64,000 bases of DNA. Source: Gautieria morchelliformis (lineage: Eukaryota > Basidiomycota > Agaricomycetes > Gomphales > Gomphaceae). Made by a program: the position numbers and the translations under genes. Shown here piece after piece: positions 12,271-23,876 of this stretch (the stretch's first letter is position 1; the number at the start of each line of letters is the position of its first letter). The notes beneath the pieces are model-generated. The model made no database searches, was not told the DNA's origin, and saw only the letters and a list, made by a program, of their open reading frames with translations. Location: assembly GCA_015179125.1 (NCBI GenBank), contig WHVA01000565.1, positions 1 to 64,000 on the forward strand, in the 5' to 3' direction.

Positions 12271-13633
12271 TCACCCGCTGTGCGTCACAAAATCCGACGC
12301 ATCCTCCGCTTCCGGTGGACCATGTTCCGCATTTTCGGAAACTTCTTCCACAGTGGGCATTCCGCTTATGTCCACAAGTGCGAGGAACTCTGGAAGGAGC
12401 TCGAGTTTCTCCTCTGTGGTCATAAGCTGGATATCAAAGGCTTGGGGGCACTCGCGAGCATAGTGGCCTGGTTGTCGACATCGGAAGCAGGTGATAGTTC
12501 CGCCGCCTTTTCCACGCATGCGGTCAACATCCATCGGGGCAGGGCCGCTCTTCGAGGGAGGAGGGCTATGGTTCCTAATAGGAGCAGGCGGAGCAAGCAT
12601 CGGAAATAGTTTCCGTGTGGGAATGAATGCGCTTCCGGGTTTTGGCACAGGTGGAGTAGGACGAGTGGAACTGCGTGTCATGTTCCGGCTTGTCTCCACG
12701 AAGGCCTCATTTGCTTCCCTGTTCTGGGACACCCTCTGTGCAGCTTGGTACCACCCTTCCGGGTCATCGAAATCCGGAGCTCCATCCCCAAGCAGCGCGA
12801 CTTGGTTCTGGAGTGTCGGATCAAGTCCTCGTCGGAATTTGATGACGATCGTCTTGTCGTCGTCATACTCCGCAAGGTCGATGAGCTCCTGGAAGCGATC
12901 GATGTAGTCATCGACTGGATCCTTGGCCTGGTACCAGCTGGTCCCCTCGAGCTTCGTAAGGGCTGTGAGCTGCTCATTTTTCGGGCAGAACTGGTCGGAA
13001 AATGTTTTCTCAAAGGCGTCCCAGTCCCAGAAGTAGTTCCCCTTGCCCTTTGGTTCGTGTTGGATCACCTTGTTCGCAAAACGGGCTGCACAGTCCGACT
13101 TGAAAAAGGACAATGCCCAGTGAATCCGAGCCTGGTCGTTCGGAAAGAGGTCTCCAACAATTGCGAAGTAGATGCTGCATGTGTTGAAGAATGCGCATCC
13201 CTTCTCCCGATCTCCGTCAAAGTCCACCGGAGTTGCGGGTTTGACCTTTGCTAACTGCGCGGAGACCCTCTCTTCCGCTACTTCTGCTTTTCCGAAATCC
13301 GGATTGTCCAGCATTTCATTTCCACCACTTTGTGGAATATCTAACTTAGCCAAAATCACTTGTAAGGCTGTTTCAATCGCGTTGGTCTTCATCTGGTTCC
13401 GCGTCAGTTCCTCCTCCATATTCCGAAGACGATCGTCCGGATCCATGTCGGAAGGAGAAATATGGGACAGGATTTCCGGGGTTGGGAGCTCGACGTAAGA
13501 AGAGGGGCTGTCGTATGCTGTGTGTGCGGAAGAGGTCGCAATCTCCGAGTCGCTGTCTCCGATTCCGAATGCACCTATGGAGAATGCAACGCGCAGTACG
13601 ACTGCCGGTCCTCTAGGGGAGAGACTTTTCTGC
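12271..13633 (-). CDS. Gypsy copy 1 gag
   Basis: Open across its whole length. The first ATG in frame is at 13446 (MDPDDRLRNMEEEL); the frame is also open upstream to the LTR. The capsid core includes WALSFFKSDCAARFANKVI and WYQAKDPVDDYIDRFQELID (retrotrans_gag). A CCHC zinc knuckle, CFRCRQPGHYAREC, lies near 12480. The frame ends at 12271. It is a fossil structural protein of the element. Confidence 0.9.
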
Positions 13634-14011
13634 TGTAAGGGCAACCCTGGCTAGTTGTGGAGGTCACACCACCACATAACTGACAAGGGGAAATCCAAAG
13701 TATGTATAAATGAACAGAGTATACAAGAGAGGGGATTCTCACCTGACAAGCATCAAGGGTCGATCAAGGGTCAGGGTGGTCAGGGAGATGCAGGGTTGAT
13801 GGCGGGTGCCAAGTGTTGTCCCTGGCTGCGCAGCGTAGTATAATACGGGCTCGCTGACATTGGGGGTCCTTAGACTTTTCTCTTTGGATTTCCCCTTGTC
13901 AGGTGAGAATCCCCTCTCTTGTATACTCTGTTCATTTATACATACTTTGGATTTCCCCTTGTCAGTTATGTGGTGGTGTGACCTCCACAACTAGCCAGGG
14001 TTGCCCTTACA
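13634..14011. repeat. Right terminal repeat region of Gypsy copy 1 (mosaic orientation)
   Basis: Begins with the LTR tail in reverse (TGTAAGGGCAACCC) and changes to LTR middle-to-end sequence in plus orientation, ending GTTGCCCTTACA. It is complementary in structure to the left terminal region. Confidence 0.88.
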
Positions 14012-14699
14012 GGGATGAGCTGGATGATCGGGAGAAGCGGTGGGACGATTACAACCAACGCGAGGCAACGATCATGGCGCAGATCTTCACAACGGTCCCA
14101 GATAGCGTACTCATCGAAGTGCGGAACCTGACGACAGCAAAGGAAGTTTGGGAAGTGGTATGTGTGAAGCATGAGACTAAAGCACTCACAGTGAAGGTCG
14201 ACATGGGACGCCGAATGTACGAGATGAAGTGCGAGGACGAGTCGAACGTCCGCACGCACTTGGAAAGCCTCATGAGAATGCAGGAACAACTTTCTGGAAT
14301 GAATGCCGCACTCACCGACGATGATTTAGTCACAGTCATCCTCGGTTCACTCCCTAAGTCGTACCGTTCACTCATCAACGCCATTACCATGTCTGCTGCA
14401 CATGCTAAGGCAACGCTAGAGCCAGATCAGGTAGTCAACACGCTCATCGACGAGTTCGAACGACTCACCATTGAGGAGCGCCAGCTCAAAGTGAGCGAGA
14501 ACGCTCTCGCCGCAGTAAAAGGCCGCGGGAAGTCCCAGCCACGCGGAGGCACCTCCAGCACACGAAGACCGACGTAGAGTGCTGGAAATGCGGCAAGAAG
14601 GGCCACATGAAAGCGGACTGTCGCTCTAAAGCCAAGAAAAAGGACAAGAAGGATGAAGATAAAAAGGGGGGCAGATCAGTGAACGCAGTAATGGAGAGC

Positions 14700-17600
14700 G
14701 AGGAATTTGCGTTCACCACGACGTTCGCTGGGACCACACTTGCGCTGGGAACGAGTACATCGACGGGACACGAAGTCGACGTCTATGACTCGGGCGCGTC
14801 AGGTCATATGTCGCCGAGCAGACACTGATTCCTCACCTTCAAGGGGATTGCGCCACGCACAATTAATGCCGCGGACAAGACCGTCTTCCAAGCTATGGGA
14901 ATTGGGAATATGCGAGTCAGCATACCCAACGGCAAAACGACAACGCACGTCACATTGAAGGACGTACTATACTGCCCCAATCTTGCCTTTACCCTAATCT
15001 CCTTAACACGCTGCGATGTGGCCGGCTAATTGGTCCTCCTGAAGGACCAGAAGTGCTTGATTCAGGACGCTCGAGGAACGCTGCTCGGGCAGGTTCTGCT
15101 CTCGAATGGGCCTACAAGGTAGAGCACATGTCAACGGTGGTGACAGCAAATGCAGTACGGAAACCACTCACCCTGGACGAACTGCACCGCCGGATGGGGC
15201 ACATCTCCCCACAAGCCACGAAGAAGCTAGTCCATGACGGCACTGTAACCGGGCTCGATGTCGATATGTCGAGTCAACCCGGGTTTTGCACTGCATGCGC
15301 GCAGGCGAAACCGACACACAAGCCCGTCCCGCAGAAGCGGGAGGGACTGCGTGCCACATCATTTGGTGAAAAAGTCCATTCGGACGTTTGGGGGCCCACG
15401 AACCCCCAAAGTTACGACGGCAAGGAATACTTCGTAAGTTTCACCGATGACTATAGCCGGTGGACATACCTGGAGACCATAGCAAAGAAAAGTGACACTT
15501 TTGGTCGCTACCGGCAATACGAGGCCTGGGTGGAAACTCAGCACAACGCTAAGGTCAAAAGATTGCAAACTGACCGAGGGGGCGAGTACCTCTCCGATGA
15601 GTTCACGGCTCACCTGAAGTCGAAAGGAACTGTGAGAAGCCTTACCGTGCACGACACACCAGAAGAAAACGGCGTATCTGAACGTCTCAACCGTACGCTG
15701 CTTGAGCATGCACGGGCAATGCATCTCACGGCAGCCCTACCGAAGTTCCTGTGGACGGAATCCATCCAACATGCGGTCTGGCTGAAAAACAGGACCTCGA
15801 CGTGCGCGCTCGACGGCAAGACACCGTACGAGATCGTGCACGGCGCGAGACCTGACCTCAGCGACCTCCCGGTATGGGGAGCCAGGGTGTACATCCTGAA
15901 AGAAGACCAGGGAAAATTAGAGCCTAAGGCAGATGAGGGCAGATGGGTGGGCTACAGTGACGAGAGTAAAGGGCATAGGGTCTATTGGCCTGGGAAACGC
16001 CGTGTCACAGTGGAGCGCAATGTGACTTTCGACGAGTCAGTTGTAGTCACCACTGATGCACAGGCTGAGAGGGAGACTACTGCCCAAGACAGCCAGAACG
16101 TCAGCGGCGCCCCACACGGCCAACTGAATGACAGCGACGCCCCACACGGCCAACCCTTACCACCCCCAGCCACAGACCACACACGCATTGACCCCCTAGA
16201 AGCACTCGAGCGACTCGAGGCCCTGGACCCTCTAGCGGACCGGCTGCAGGGTAGGGGCCAACGCGCACGGAAGCCATCCGCGTATGTCTGTGGGATCGCC
16301 GACGGTACCGGCAGCAGTACAGGATGGGCGAACGCACCTACGTATCCTCGAGGACTACCCATGCCCACCGAGAACTCGGCCCTAGTGGCACTGGTGGAGC
16401 TGGAAGAGGGCGATGGGACTGTGGGGGGGGTGCGCCGACCCATCGAATTCTCGATGGCAGCAGCCGCGCACGAGGCAGGGGCTGACCCGGTAAACCTAAA
16501 TGATGCACGTTCGCGTGAGGACTGGCCTGAGTGGGACGCGTCTATAAGGCGTGAACTGGACCAGCACACGAACCTGAGAACATGGGACCTGGTAGAGCCC
16601 CCAGAAGGCGCGAACATTGTCGGCAGCCGACTTGTATTCCACTACAAGCATGACGCGGATGGCAAAGTAGTAACGCACAAGACTAGGCTCGTCGCACAGG
16701 GATTCACACAGACAGAAGGCATAGACTATAATGAAACCTTCTCCCCTACCGCCAAACTCTCCGCCATCCGCATTATCGCTGCAATCGCCATCAGAAACAA
16801 CTGGGAACTTGAACAGACCGACATAGATGGTGCGTACCTCAATGCACCGATTACCGAAACGGTCTACATGTGCCAGGCGAAGGGCTACGAAGTTCCCGGA
16901 AAGGAACACTACGTATGCCAACTCAACCGCGCGATATACGGCCTGAAACAGTCAGGAAGGGAGTGGTACGACATGTTGTGTGACATAATGTACAGGTTCG
17001 GGTTTACTCGCTGCGAAGTTGAGCACGCAGTATTCCACAGGTACGCCGGCCAGAACGCGCTCATCATCACAGTCGACGTCGATGACCTCACCATGGCCGG
17101 TAACACGAAGGAGGTCATTCGAGGGTTCAAAGACGAGCTGCGAACGGTCCTCAAAATTAAGGACCTCGGAGACCTGCACTGGCTGCTGGGAATTGAGGTA
17201 AAACGAGACCACGCGTTGCGCACGATTTCATTCTCGCAGCACGCGTATATCAGAAAGATCCTGGAGCGGTTCAATCTACAAAACGCTAACCCCCTCAGCA
17301 CGCCGCTCGACCCTCACCACAGGCTTTCCTCATCCCAATCCCCTTCCACCCCTCACCAGCTCGAGGATATGCGCGGCGTACCGTACAGGGAGGCGATAGG
17401 ATCCCTTATGTACGCCGCATTGGGCACACGCCCGGACATTTCTTTCACAGTCTCTTTTCTTGCACAATTCATGCAGAATCCTGGTAGACCCCACTGGGAA
17501 GCCGTGAAGAGAGTTTTCCGTTACTTGAAGGGGACGATGGACATATGCCTCGTCATCGGCAGGTCACCCAAGGGCCTAGACGCGTTCTCAGACGTGGACT

Positions 17601-18160
17601 GGGCATCCCAGGAACATCGACACTCGATCTCCAGCTATGTGTTTACGATAGGAGGCGGCGCTGTCTCGTGGAGTTCGAAGAAGCAGGCCATTGTCACGTT
17701 GTCCACCACCGAAGCCGAGTACATCGCTGCGACGCACGCCGCGAAAGAGGCACTCTGGGTGCGCATGTTCTTAGCCGAAATCGCTCGCCCACTCGTGAAA
17801 CCCATCACAACCCACCTCAACAACGTCTCCGCCATTTCCATCACGAAGAATGATGAGTACCACCCTCGCACCAAACACATCGACATACGCTACCATTTCA
17901 TACGTCACGCGGTACAACGACAGCTTATCAACGTCGACTACGTGCCCACGGACAACATGGCCGCGGACATGTTTACGAAGGCCCTCCCCAGACACAAGGT
18001 CGTGCACCTGAATGCACTGATAGGCCTACGTCCAGCTTATGGGGGGGGTGTCGGGGTGCGATCGCCGGTAAGCTTGGGACGCAGCCCTGTATCACTAGGG
18101 ATCGAAGGTATGCTCGGAGTCTGTCAGACTCCGAGCATAGGTTATATAGCGGACAAGTAG
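14700..18160 (+). pseudogene. Copia pol (protease, integrase, reverse transcriptase, RNase H)
   Basis: The protease motif YDSGASGHM lies near 14785. The integrase zinc region (LHRRMGHISPQATKKL, then FCTACAQAK) is at about 15180-15310, followed by the DDE core (DYSRWTYLETI, then LQTDRGGEY and ENGVSERLNRTLLEHARA). Reverse transcriptase spans about 16500-17250 with LVAQGFTQTEGIDYNETFSP and the VDVDDLTMAG active site. RNase H lies at about 17560-17990 (DVDWASQEHRHSISSY, TTEAEYIAATHAAKEALW). Most of pol lies in one long frame, 15053-18160, that ends just inside the 3' LTR. Confidence 0.92.
18041..18048 (+). promoter_or_regulatory. Copia polypurine tract
   Basis: A run of G residues lies immediately before the 3' LTR, in the expected position for plus-strand priming. 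Confidence 0.7.
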
Positions 18161-18342
18161 TTAGCTGCACCTCAGTGAACTGTATAGTCACTGAGGTGCA
18201 TATCACATCTATACAGTACATCGTATTGTTGCTCATCTCTATGTAGGCTCGTACTACATAGGTACAGTACTAATGGTAACTCTGAGTGAACCGTATAGTC
18301 ACTGAGGCTCGTACTACATAGCTACTGCGCCCAATACCAACA
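18049..18342 (+). repeat. Copia 3' LTR
   Basis: Same length and ends as the 5' LTR with about 1% divergence. It is followed by the GAGAA target duplication. Confidence 0.95.
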
Positions 18343-19158
18343 GAGAAACATCAGCAAAAGGTGTAGGATTTCCCACGGTATTCTCACATCCCAGTGCCCT
18401 TGACAAGCAAGGGGACCATTCAAATATTCAGATCTAGCTTCGCCTGGTGTGTTCATACAAGGCCAGTTTCAACTAGAGTGTTTACATAAACCGAAATCAT
18501 AATTCATCTCACCGTCAACAGAGTATATTAGTTTGTAGTATATATTATGTACGATAATCTCATTGAATTCCGGTAAGCCCGCAGACATGGCTCTGGTAAG
18601 GGGCACCGGCACCAAGCGAGGCACCGAAACTTGATTGGGAGAGACGTAGAGTAGTAAAAATACAGCAGTAGGAAAGTAAATGTACGAAAATATGGCATGG
18701 CGTAATGAGAGAAGGAAGAGATGTGAACCTGACGATAACATGTGGCAGTAAAAAACCCACAGGAAAAAGCCTTCATGGCATGCAGGGACATGAAGGGAGA
18801 GGGAGGGAGGGGAAATGCGGTGATCACGATAAGCTGTGCAAATGTCAGCGTGAGCATGGCTGGCGAGCCAAGCAGGGGGGGCGTGCGGATAAAGTTAAGT
18901 AGGCAGGAGTGAGTCACCCACTAAGACAACTGTGCCGGTCCATGACGTGGACACTGACGCGTCTTGTGGGACTTGAGCCTACGCATGCAACGAAGTTCAG
19001 CGGAACTCCTGAGATGGCGAGAAATGCGAGAAATCGACTTACCTCTGGTTAAATAGAGAATGAGAGAAGGAGGGGGGAAACAGCTTTAGAGCTCAGCGCG
19101 GCCTTGTGGACAAGCAGGTGGGTACGGAATTCACCGCATGTAAGCATGCTGTGCTACT
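18343..19158. other. Unassigned spacer between Copia and the Tc1/mariner element
   Basis: No recognisable gene. A segment starting near 18478 (GTGTTTACATAAACCGAAAT and onward) recurs at 44086, next to another repeated segment, so this is probably a fragment of a dispersed repeat. The rest is purine-rich on the plus strand (18.78-18.9 kb and 19.06-19.08 kb). Confidence 0.5.
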
Positions 19159-19160
19159 TA

Positions 19161-19465
19161 CAGCCATTTGCAGTCAAGTCTGGGCTCCGACGCACGTCGT
19201 ACTTTTTCAGCCACTTTATAGCTAAACACACCCCTGGTTTTTCCTTTACAACTAGATGTTATCTCAGCTAGCTTCCTTAATAAAAAACACTCAGAAAATC
19301 ATCATCTAGCTTCTCGTGAAGAGCTTTTAGCTTGGGAGGTCGCCATTAATTGGGGGCCGCAACCAGGCCTCTTGCGGCCCTTGGGGGATTTTTCCAAAGC
19401 TCCTATGCCATTTCACCACACCAGACCTTTTAGAAACTGAAGTCCCGGTCCTGACTGGAGCTATC
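19161..19465 (+). repeat. Left TIR of the Tc1/mariner-like element
   Basis: About 305 bp, starting CAGCCATTTGCAGTCAAGTC. Its reverse complement is found at 32124-32430 with roughly 90% or more identity, continuous through CTGACTGGAGCTATCA. The transposase ATG at 19466 begins right at its inner edge. Confidence 0.93.
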
Positions 19466-20474
19466 ATGAAGAGTTTTTGCCGTTATCTATTTTCTGGTGA
19501 GTGGAACTGTTGTTTCTGGGCTCGAGTGACATTCTCTAAGTGTTCCCACGCCTTGCATTGTTTCGCAGCTCTGCCCACCATGCCCAACCGGATTTGGGTG
19601 TCTGAGGACTTATGCTGGGCAATTATTCATATGCTCTCAGTATTCCCTATTGCTGAGGTTTCTGCATACAGTGGAGTGAGCGTTAATAATATCAAAAGCA
19701 TCCAGGCTTTGCATCATCAAACTGGTGAGGTTGTCAACGATTATGGATTGAGGAGGAGGCGGAGGGCCTTGAGGATGGTGGATATTGAGGTGCGTGTCTT
19801 CAATGTATTTCTTGGCTAATGCTCACCATCAGATTACAGCTGCTCCATGGGTGCTGCTTTGGAACCCTTCAAGGCTTTGGTGTTATTGCTAACACTTCAA
19901 TCTATCAGAACGTGTCGTTTACGAGACTCAAAGAATATCAAACAATGCTGCAGCACAACTCCGGAAATAATTTAATATTTGTACCTTGGTTGCAATCTGC
20001 GTAAGAACTAGTCCAAGTTAATACGGATGGAAGGCAATACGTTTCTTAGTAGCACTGAACAATAAACTAAAAGACTGTAGGTTCAAGGACACTATCAGGG
20101 TCCAAGCGTATTCCAAAATATAAAGGAATGTACTTAGCAGGTGAGTTTATAAATGGACTGCCCTGATAATCTACCAGCGCACTGCAATAAAACAAGGGAT
20201 GAGTTTTGTGAACAAAGCGACTTGTGAAAGTCTCTAATCAGGAAAATCAACTGATCAGATCGTCTTGGGTATTGGAGTGTGAATGGCAAGACTTTCAATT
20301 GACAGACTCACTCTGTAGAATTACACCTGGAGGATTAGTCCAAGTAACTAAGCAGTAAAGTAACTACTTAACAAGGAATTAGGCACTAAAGTAAGTGAAT
20401 AACCCTAGCTGGGATTAGCAGCTTAGTAAGATGCAAGTCACATGAGGTCACGAAAGGCAGGCAAAAGGGCCTCC

Positions 20475-20960
20475 TAGTGTCCTGCAAAGCCCGGCTCGGC
20501 TCACACCGGCTCAGGCTCACCAAATTCAGAGCTGGGCTTTGAGAGCCGGCTCGGGCTCGGCTCGGCCTGGGCTGGGGCTCGTGAGTGGGCACATCGTTTG
20601 AGGGGATGCAATGCCAAACTCAAAATTCTACGTACTTTTAAGTAAACAGTTGTATTCTACATACTCAAATATTCCTTTGAAAGGTGTCTAGACCACCTGA
20701 GGGACCTCCGGACCTTCCTTAATTAATGCCAGCCATGCAAAGATGACACGGCTGAATCTCATAGTTACCCGATTCGCACATAACCGGTGAGCGCTTGGGT
20801 AAGCGCTCAAGCCGCGGCTTGACGGCTCGGCTCGGGCTCTCCAAAACTCAGGCCGAGCCCTAGCTGCCGGCCTCAGGACGGCTTTGGCCCGGCTCGGCCC
20901 GGCTTTTGGCAGCTCGGCTCCAGCTTAGCCACGGCCTAAGCCGAGCTTTGCAGAACACTA
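20475..20960. mobile_element. hAT-type MITE
   Basis: 486 bp with a perfect 8-bp target duplication GGGCCTCC (20467-20474 and 20961-20968) and imperfect terminal inverted repeats (TAGTGTCCTGCAAAGC at the left; TAGTGTTCTGCAAAGC on the complementary strand at the right). The interior is rich in GGCTCGG and GCTCGGCT repeats and has no coding capacity. The 8-bp duplication and TIR shape fit a non-autonomous hAT element. Confidence 0.92.
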
Positions 20961-21037
20961 GGGCCTCCTTTTATATTGTATTGTACAGGCGCTTAACTAA
21001 GCGGTAGAACCTTCTATCTATTAATGGAATGGGGGAA

Positions 21038-21260
21038 TGAGTCACGAAGAAGCTTTCAGAATGTGTGGGAAGGTTCTATCTGACTCATAATGACTCACAG
21101 TGACTTGAAATGACTCCTACTGGTGACTCCACAGGGTTTTCCACCAATCAGGGCTTGATTTGTCAGGAATGAGTCATTAACTGGACTCATGTGATTTATG
21201 ACAGCTTGGGTGAGTCATGTACATGTGACTCATCAAGGTGTGCATGAGTCGGTTGAGTCA
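21038..21260. repeat. Cluster of TGAGTCA/TGACTCA motifs
   Basis: Seven exact copies of the palindromic heptamer TGA(G/C)TCA, plus several one-off variants, lie within about 225 bp. One pair forms a near-perfect inverted repeat, GAGTCATGTACATGTGACTC. The heptamer equals the known Gcn4/AP-1 (bZIP) binding site. Whether it acts as a regulatory array or is a degenerate repeat is unknown. Confidence 0.6.
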
Positions 21261-23211
21261 TTGCGGCTGTACAAGCAAATGACTAGGCTTTTCGAACTCA
21301 GAGGCTGAGTCTGAAGGAGCCGCCTGGCCAGATTTGTGGGTGACCGCAGGTGCACAATCCATGAGTGCGTGAGTGTCTGGTTGGAGTTTGAAATCGGAAG
21401 TGAAGGAGGTAAACGCGTAAGCCAGGGGCAAACCGCATCACCCCGTGTCACCCCATTGTGACAATATATGCGCAGTCTCATTGTTCCACTGTTTTATTGT
21501 CCTATGTGCCTATTGTAGTTTATCTCCCATTGTTCTCCCATAGTATAAAGTAGGTAGCTAGAAGTCCTTCTTCCTCAGTACTTTGCACTTGAGCAATTAC
21601 TGAGGTAAGACATTCGGTATATTTCTTTTATTCATTTTACTTATACGCTTGTATAGATTACTCGCATAGGTAAACTTATATAGTACTTTGCACTGAGCAA
21701 TTACTGAGATTACTCACATAGCTATAATTATTCTTACAGGAAGTCCAAAACAGAGTTGTGGGGACATGTGTATCCACAACTCTGCTGCACAGAAATAAGT
21801 GTGTTTGAGTGAAGACAGCCTCGGAGAATTAAGTAAAATTCATAGATAATTATAGGGAGGTTTGAATAGGCCTTATGAGGATAGTAGATATTTTTATGAT
21901 GGCGATAAATGGTTGTTTTAAAAGCCTCTGATGCAGAATACAAATTTACAGTAAAGAGACAGTTTGAAGGCTGGTTGAACAGCTTGATCTGAGACTATAC
22001 AGTATGCTGGTTGAACAGCAGTTCCCATACAGGTGCTTGCGTCAAAACTGTGACACTTATCTGGATGAATTACAGGTGGCTTTGCGAACTATCCATGGTA
22101 TTACTATATCTCTCGCTACTATATCGTGATCATTGCGGGCATCAGGTTTCTCAATGAAGAAGGTGAGTAAATGTTATCTCTACAGAGCTTTGGAGGTGCT
22201 GTTCTGACTGTGTAAAGCTCACGCGGGTGGCTGCGGAGCGTAGTGCACTCAAGTGTGCAGAGTTTGTGGCAAGGATAGGTAAGTATTCGCGAGAACAGCT
22301 GGTATTTGTGGATGAAAGTGCAGCCGATTGTTGGACAACTTACCGAGGGAGGGCATGGGCCATTCGAGGTCAGTGGGCATTGTGTAAGGCTTGTTTTGTA
22401 CGAGGCAAGAGGTGAGTGAGATGACAATTAGTGGTGTGCGAGGGGACTAGCTGAATGGGGTACAGGTGCTCGATTCTTCCGGCGCTCACGATCAACGGGA
22501 TACTGTACGTTACGATTCTGGAGGGGTCATTCACCTCGGCCACCTTCACACAATTTATTGTGCAGTTGTTGGACCAAATGAGCCCGTACCTGGGACCCAA
22601 TTCTGTCATTGTGATGGATAACTGTAAGATTCACAAGTGCCTGGATATTTTGGAAATGATAGTGGAACGGTATGTGCGTATGTACTTTGGCAGCTCGCAT
22701 ATTGATTTTATTGTCACAGGGGTATGCGGTATGAGTTCTTACCACTGTATTTACTGGATTACAATCCGATAGAAGAGGCGTTCTCAGCGATCAAAGCCCA
22801 CCTCAGGCGCGATGGTGACTTGGTTCGGGTAGGCATGACACAACAAGACGATACGGATGTATATGTATGTTTGCACAACACTGTGTGGTCCATTACAGCC
22901 AAGGATGCACAAGGCTGGTTCAGTCACAGTGGATATTAGGTATAGGAGGGTATCTACTGTATTTCTAACAAGAAGGCAAGCTTGGCTCAATGATACCTAC
23001 GACGCTTGGCACAGCGTTTCTCATTGGCCTCATGCTTGCATATTTTAGCTACTTCCTTCGTTGCCTGCTTCAAAATTAACTTGGGGGTTCCTTTGAAAAG
23101 GCCTGGACAATGTGTGAGCATCTCAGGGATGGTGAGCCCATCTGCAAGCTGTGACATCCTAATATATCCTTGTCCTCGGAGTGGCAGGGCATGTGGCATG
23201 AAGACATGCCC

Positions 23212-23686
23212 TGTCAGGGGACACCCTGTTTTCCAGTTCCGACACCACACCAAGTTCCAACTCCATTTCCAACTCCACTTCCAGTTCTGCTTCCATCTCC
23301 GACTCCGCTTTCGGAAATGATTCCGCTTCGGGGAGAACTTCCACCAGTTCTCTTCGCTTTGCCAATTCCACTCCAATTTCCGACTTCCGCTCTTGGAACA
23401 GTGTCAGAAATCAAGTGACTCGTGTAATAGGTGGCATCAAGGGTCAATCAAGGGTCAGGGAGATGCAGGGTTGATGGTGAGTGCCGAGTGTTGTCCCTGA
23501 CTGCGGAGCATAGTATAATTCGGGCTCGCTGACATTGGGGGCCCTTAGACCTTTCTCTTCGGATTTCCCCCTGTCAGGTGAGAATCCCCTCTCTTGTATA
23601 CTCTGTTCATTTATACATACTTCAGATTTCCCCCTGTCAGCTGTGTGGTAGTGTGATCTCCACAGCTAGCTAGGGTTGCCCTTACA
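23212..23686 (+). repeat. Gypsy copy 2, 5' LTR
   Basis: Starts TGTCAGGGGACACCC and ends GTTGCCCTTACA; about 95% identical to 30038-30512. Confidence 0.94.
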
Positions 23687-23876
23687 GCAGAAAAGTCTCT
23701 CCCCTAGAGGACCGGCGGTCGTACTGCGCGTTGCATTCACCATAGGTGCATTTGGAATCGGAGATAGTGACTCAGAGATCACAACCTCTTCCATGCACAT
23801 GGCATATGACAGCCACAGTTCTTACGTCGAGCTCCCAACCCCAGAAGTCCTGTCCCATACTTCTCCTCCTTTGGAC

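Larger units (their letters stand above)
7816..14011 (-). mobile_element. Ty3/Gypsy chromovirus nested in Copia gag (copy 1)
   Basis: 6196-bp fossil element flanked by the 5-bp duplication GGGAT (7811-7815 and 14012-14016) inside Copia gag. Its coding interior reads on the minus strand: gag, protease, reverse transcriptase, RNase H, integrase, chromodomain. The outer edges are LTR ends facing plus (TGTCAGGGGACACCC at the left, GTTGCCCTTACA at the right). The inner parts of both terminal repeats face minus. The interior therefore appears inverted relative to its own outer ends. Proteins are very close to those of copy 3 at 61.6 kb, so it is young. It appears broken by a few lesions. Confidence 0.93.
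7615..14670 (+). pseudogene. Copia gag, split by a Gypsy insertion
   Basis: Gag begins MSSTNTKSFVVPKLARDG and WVTWKSQTLATLA before the nested Gypsy at 7816. It resumes after 14012 with DELDDREKRWDDYNQREATI, the UBN2-type gag core and a CCHC zinc knuckle (CWKCGKKGHMKADC, near 14580-14625). It would form the capsid/nucleocapsid of the element. Treated as a fossil. Confidence 0.88.
7296..18342 (+). mobile_element. Ty1/Copia LTR retrotransposon carrying a nested Gypsy element
   Basis: Fossil LTR element bounded by 294-bp TG...CA long terminal repeats and a perfect 5-bp target duplication, GAGAA (7291-7295 and 18343-18347). Part order is gag, zinc knuckle, protease, integrase, reverse transcriptase, RNase H, which is the Copia order. 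Removing the nested Gypsy leaves about 4.85 kb, the usual Copia length. The two LTRs differ at about 3 of 294 positions, so the insertion is recent. Apart from the nested element it appears broken by a small number of lesions. Confidence 0.95.
19466..22939 (+). pseudogene. Tc1/mariner (DDE_3) transposase, split and decayed
   Basis: Cut-and-paste transposase. The start is probably the ATG at 19466 with an early intron (GTGAGT to TTTCGCAG) leading in frame into MPNRIWVSEDLCWAIIHML and AEVSAYSGVSVNNIKSI, a helix-turn-helix region. The catalytic half begins near 22040 (NCDTYLDELQVALRTIHGIT) and contains VFVDESAADCW (first Asp), NSVIVMDNCKIHKC (second Asp) and LLDYNPIEEAFSAIKAHLRR (Glu). With the intron near 22672-22722 removed, 34 residues separate the second Asp from the Glu, a DD34E spacing typical of Tc1. 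An in-frame TGA lies at 22127-22129. The middle is separated by about 2 kb that includes a hAT MITE. The gene ends at 22939, 48 bp from the stop of the convergent second gene. Confidence 0.85.

Noticed and set aside
18469-18917. Minus-strand ORFs with hydrophobic stretches as a membrane protein gene
   Set aside because: The hydrophobicity comes from purine-rich plus-strand sequence read in reverse; several overlapping frames are open and no domain is visible.
20386-20592. An ORF rich in Pro/Arg/Ser
   Set aside because: It lies across the left end of the hAT MITE and reflects its GC-rich simple repeats.
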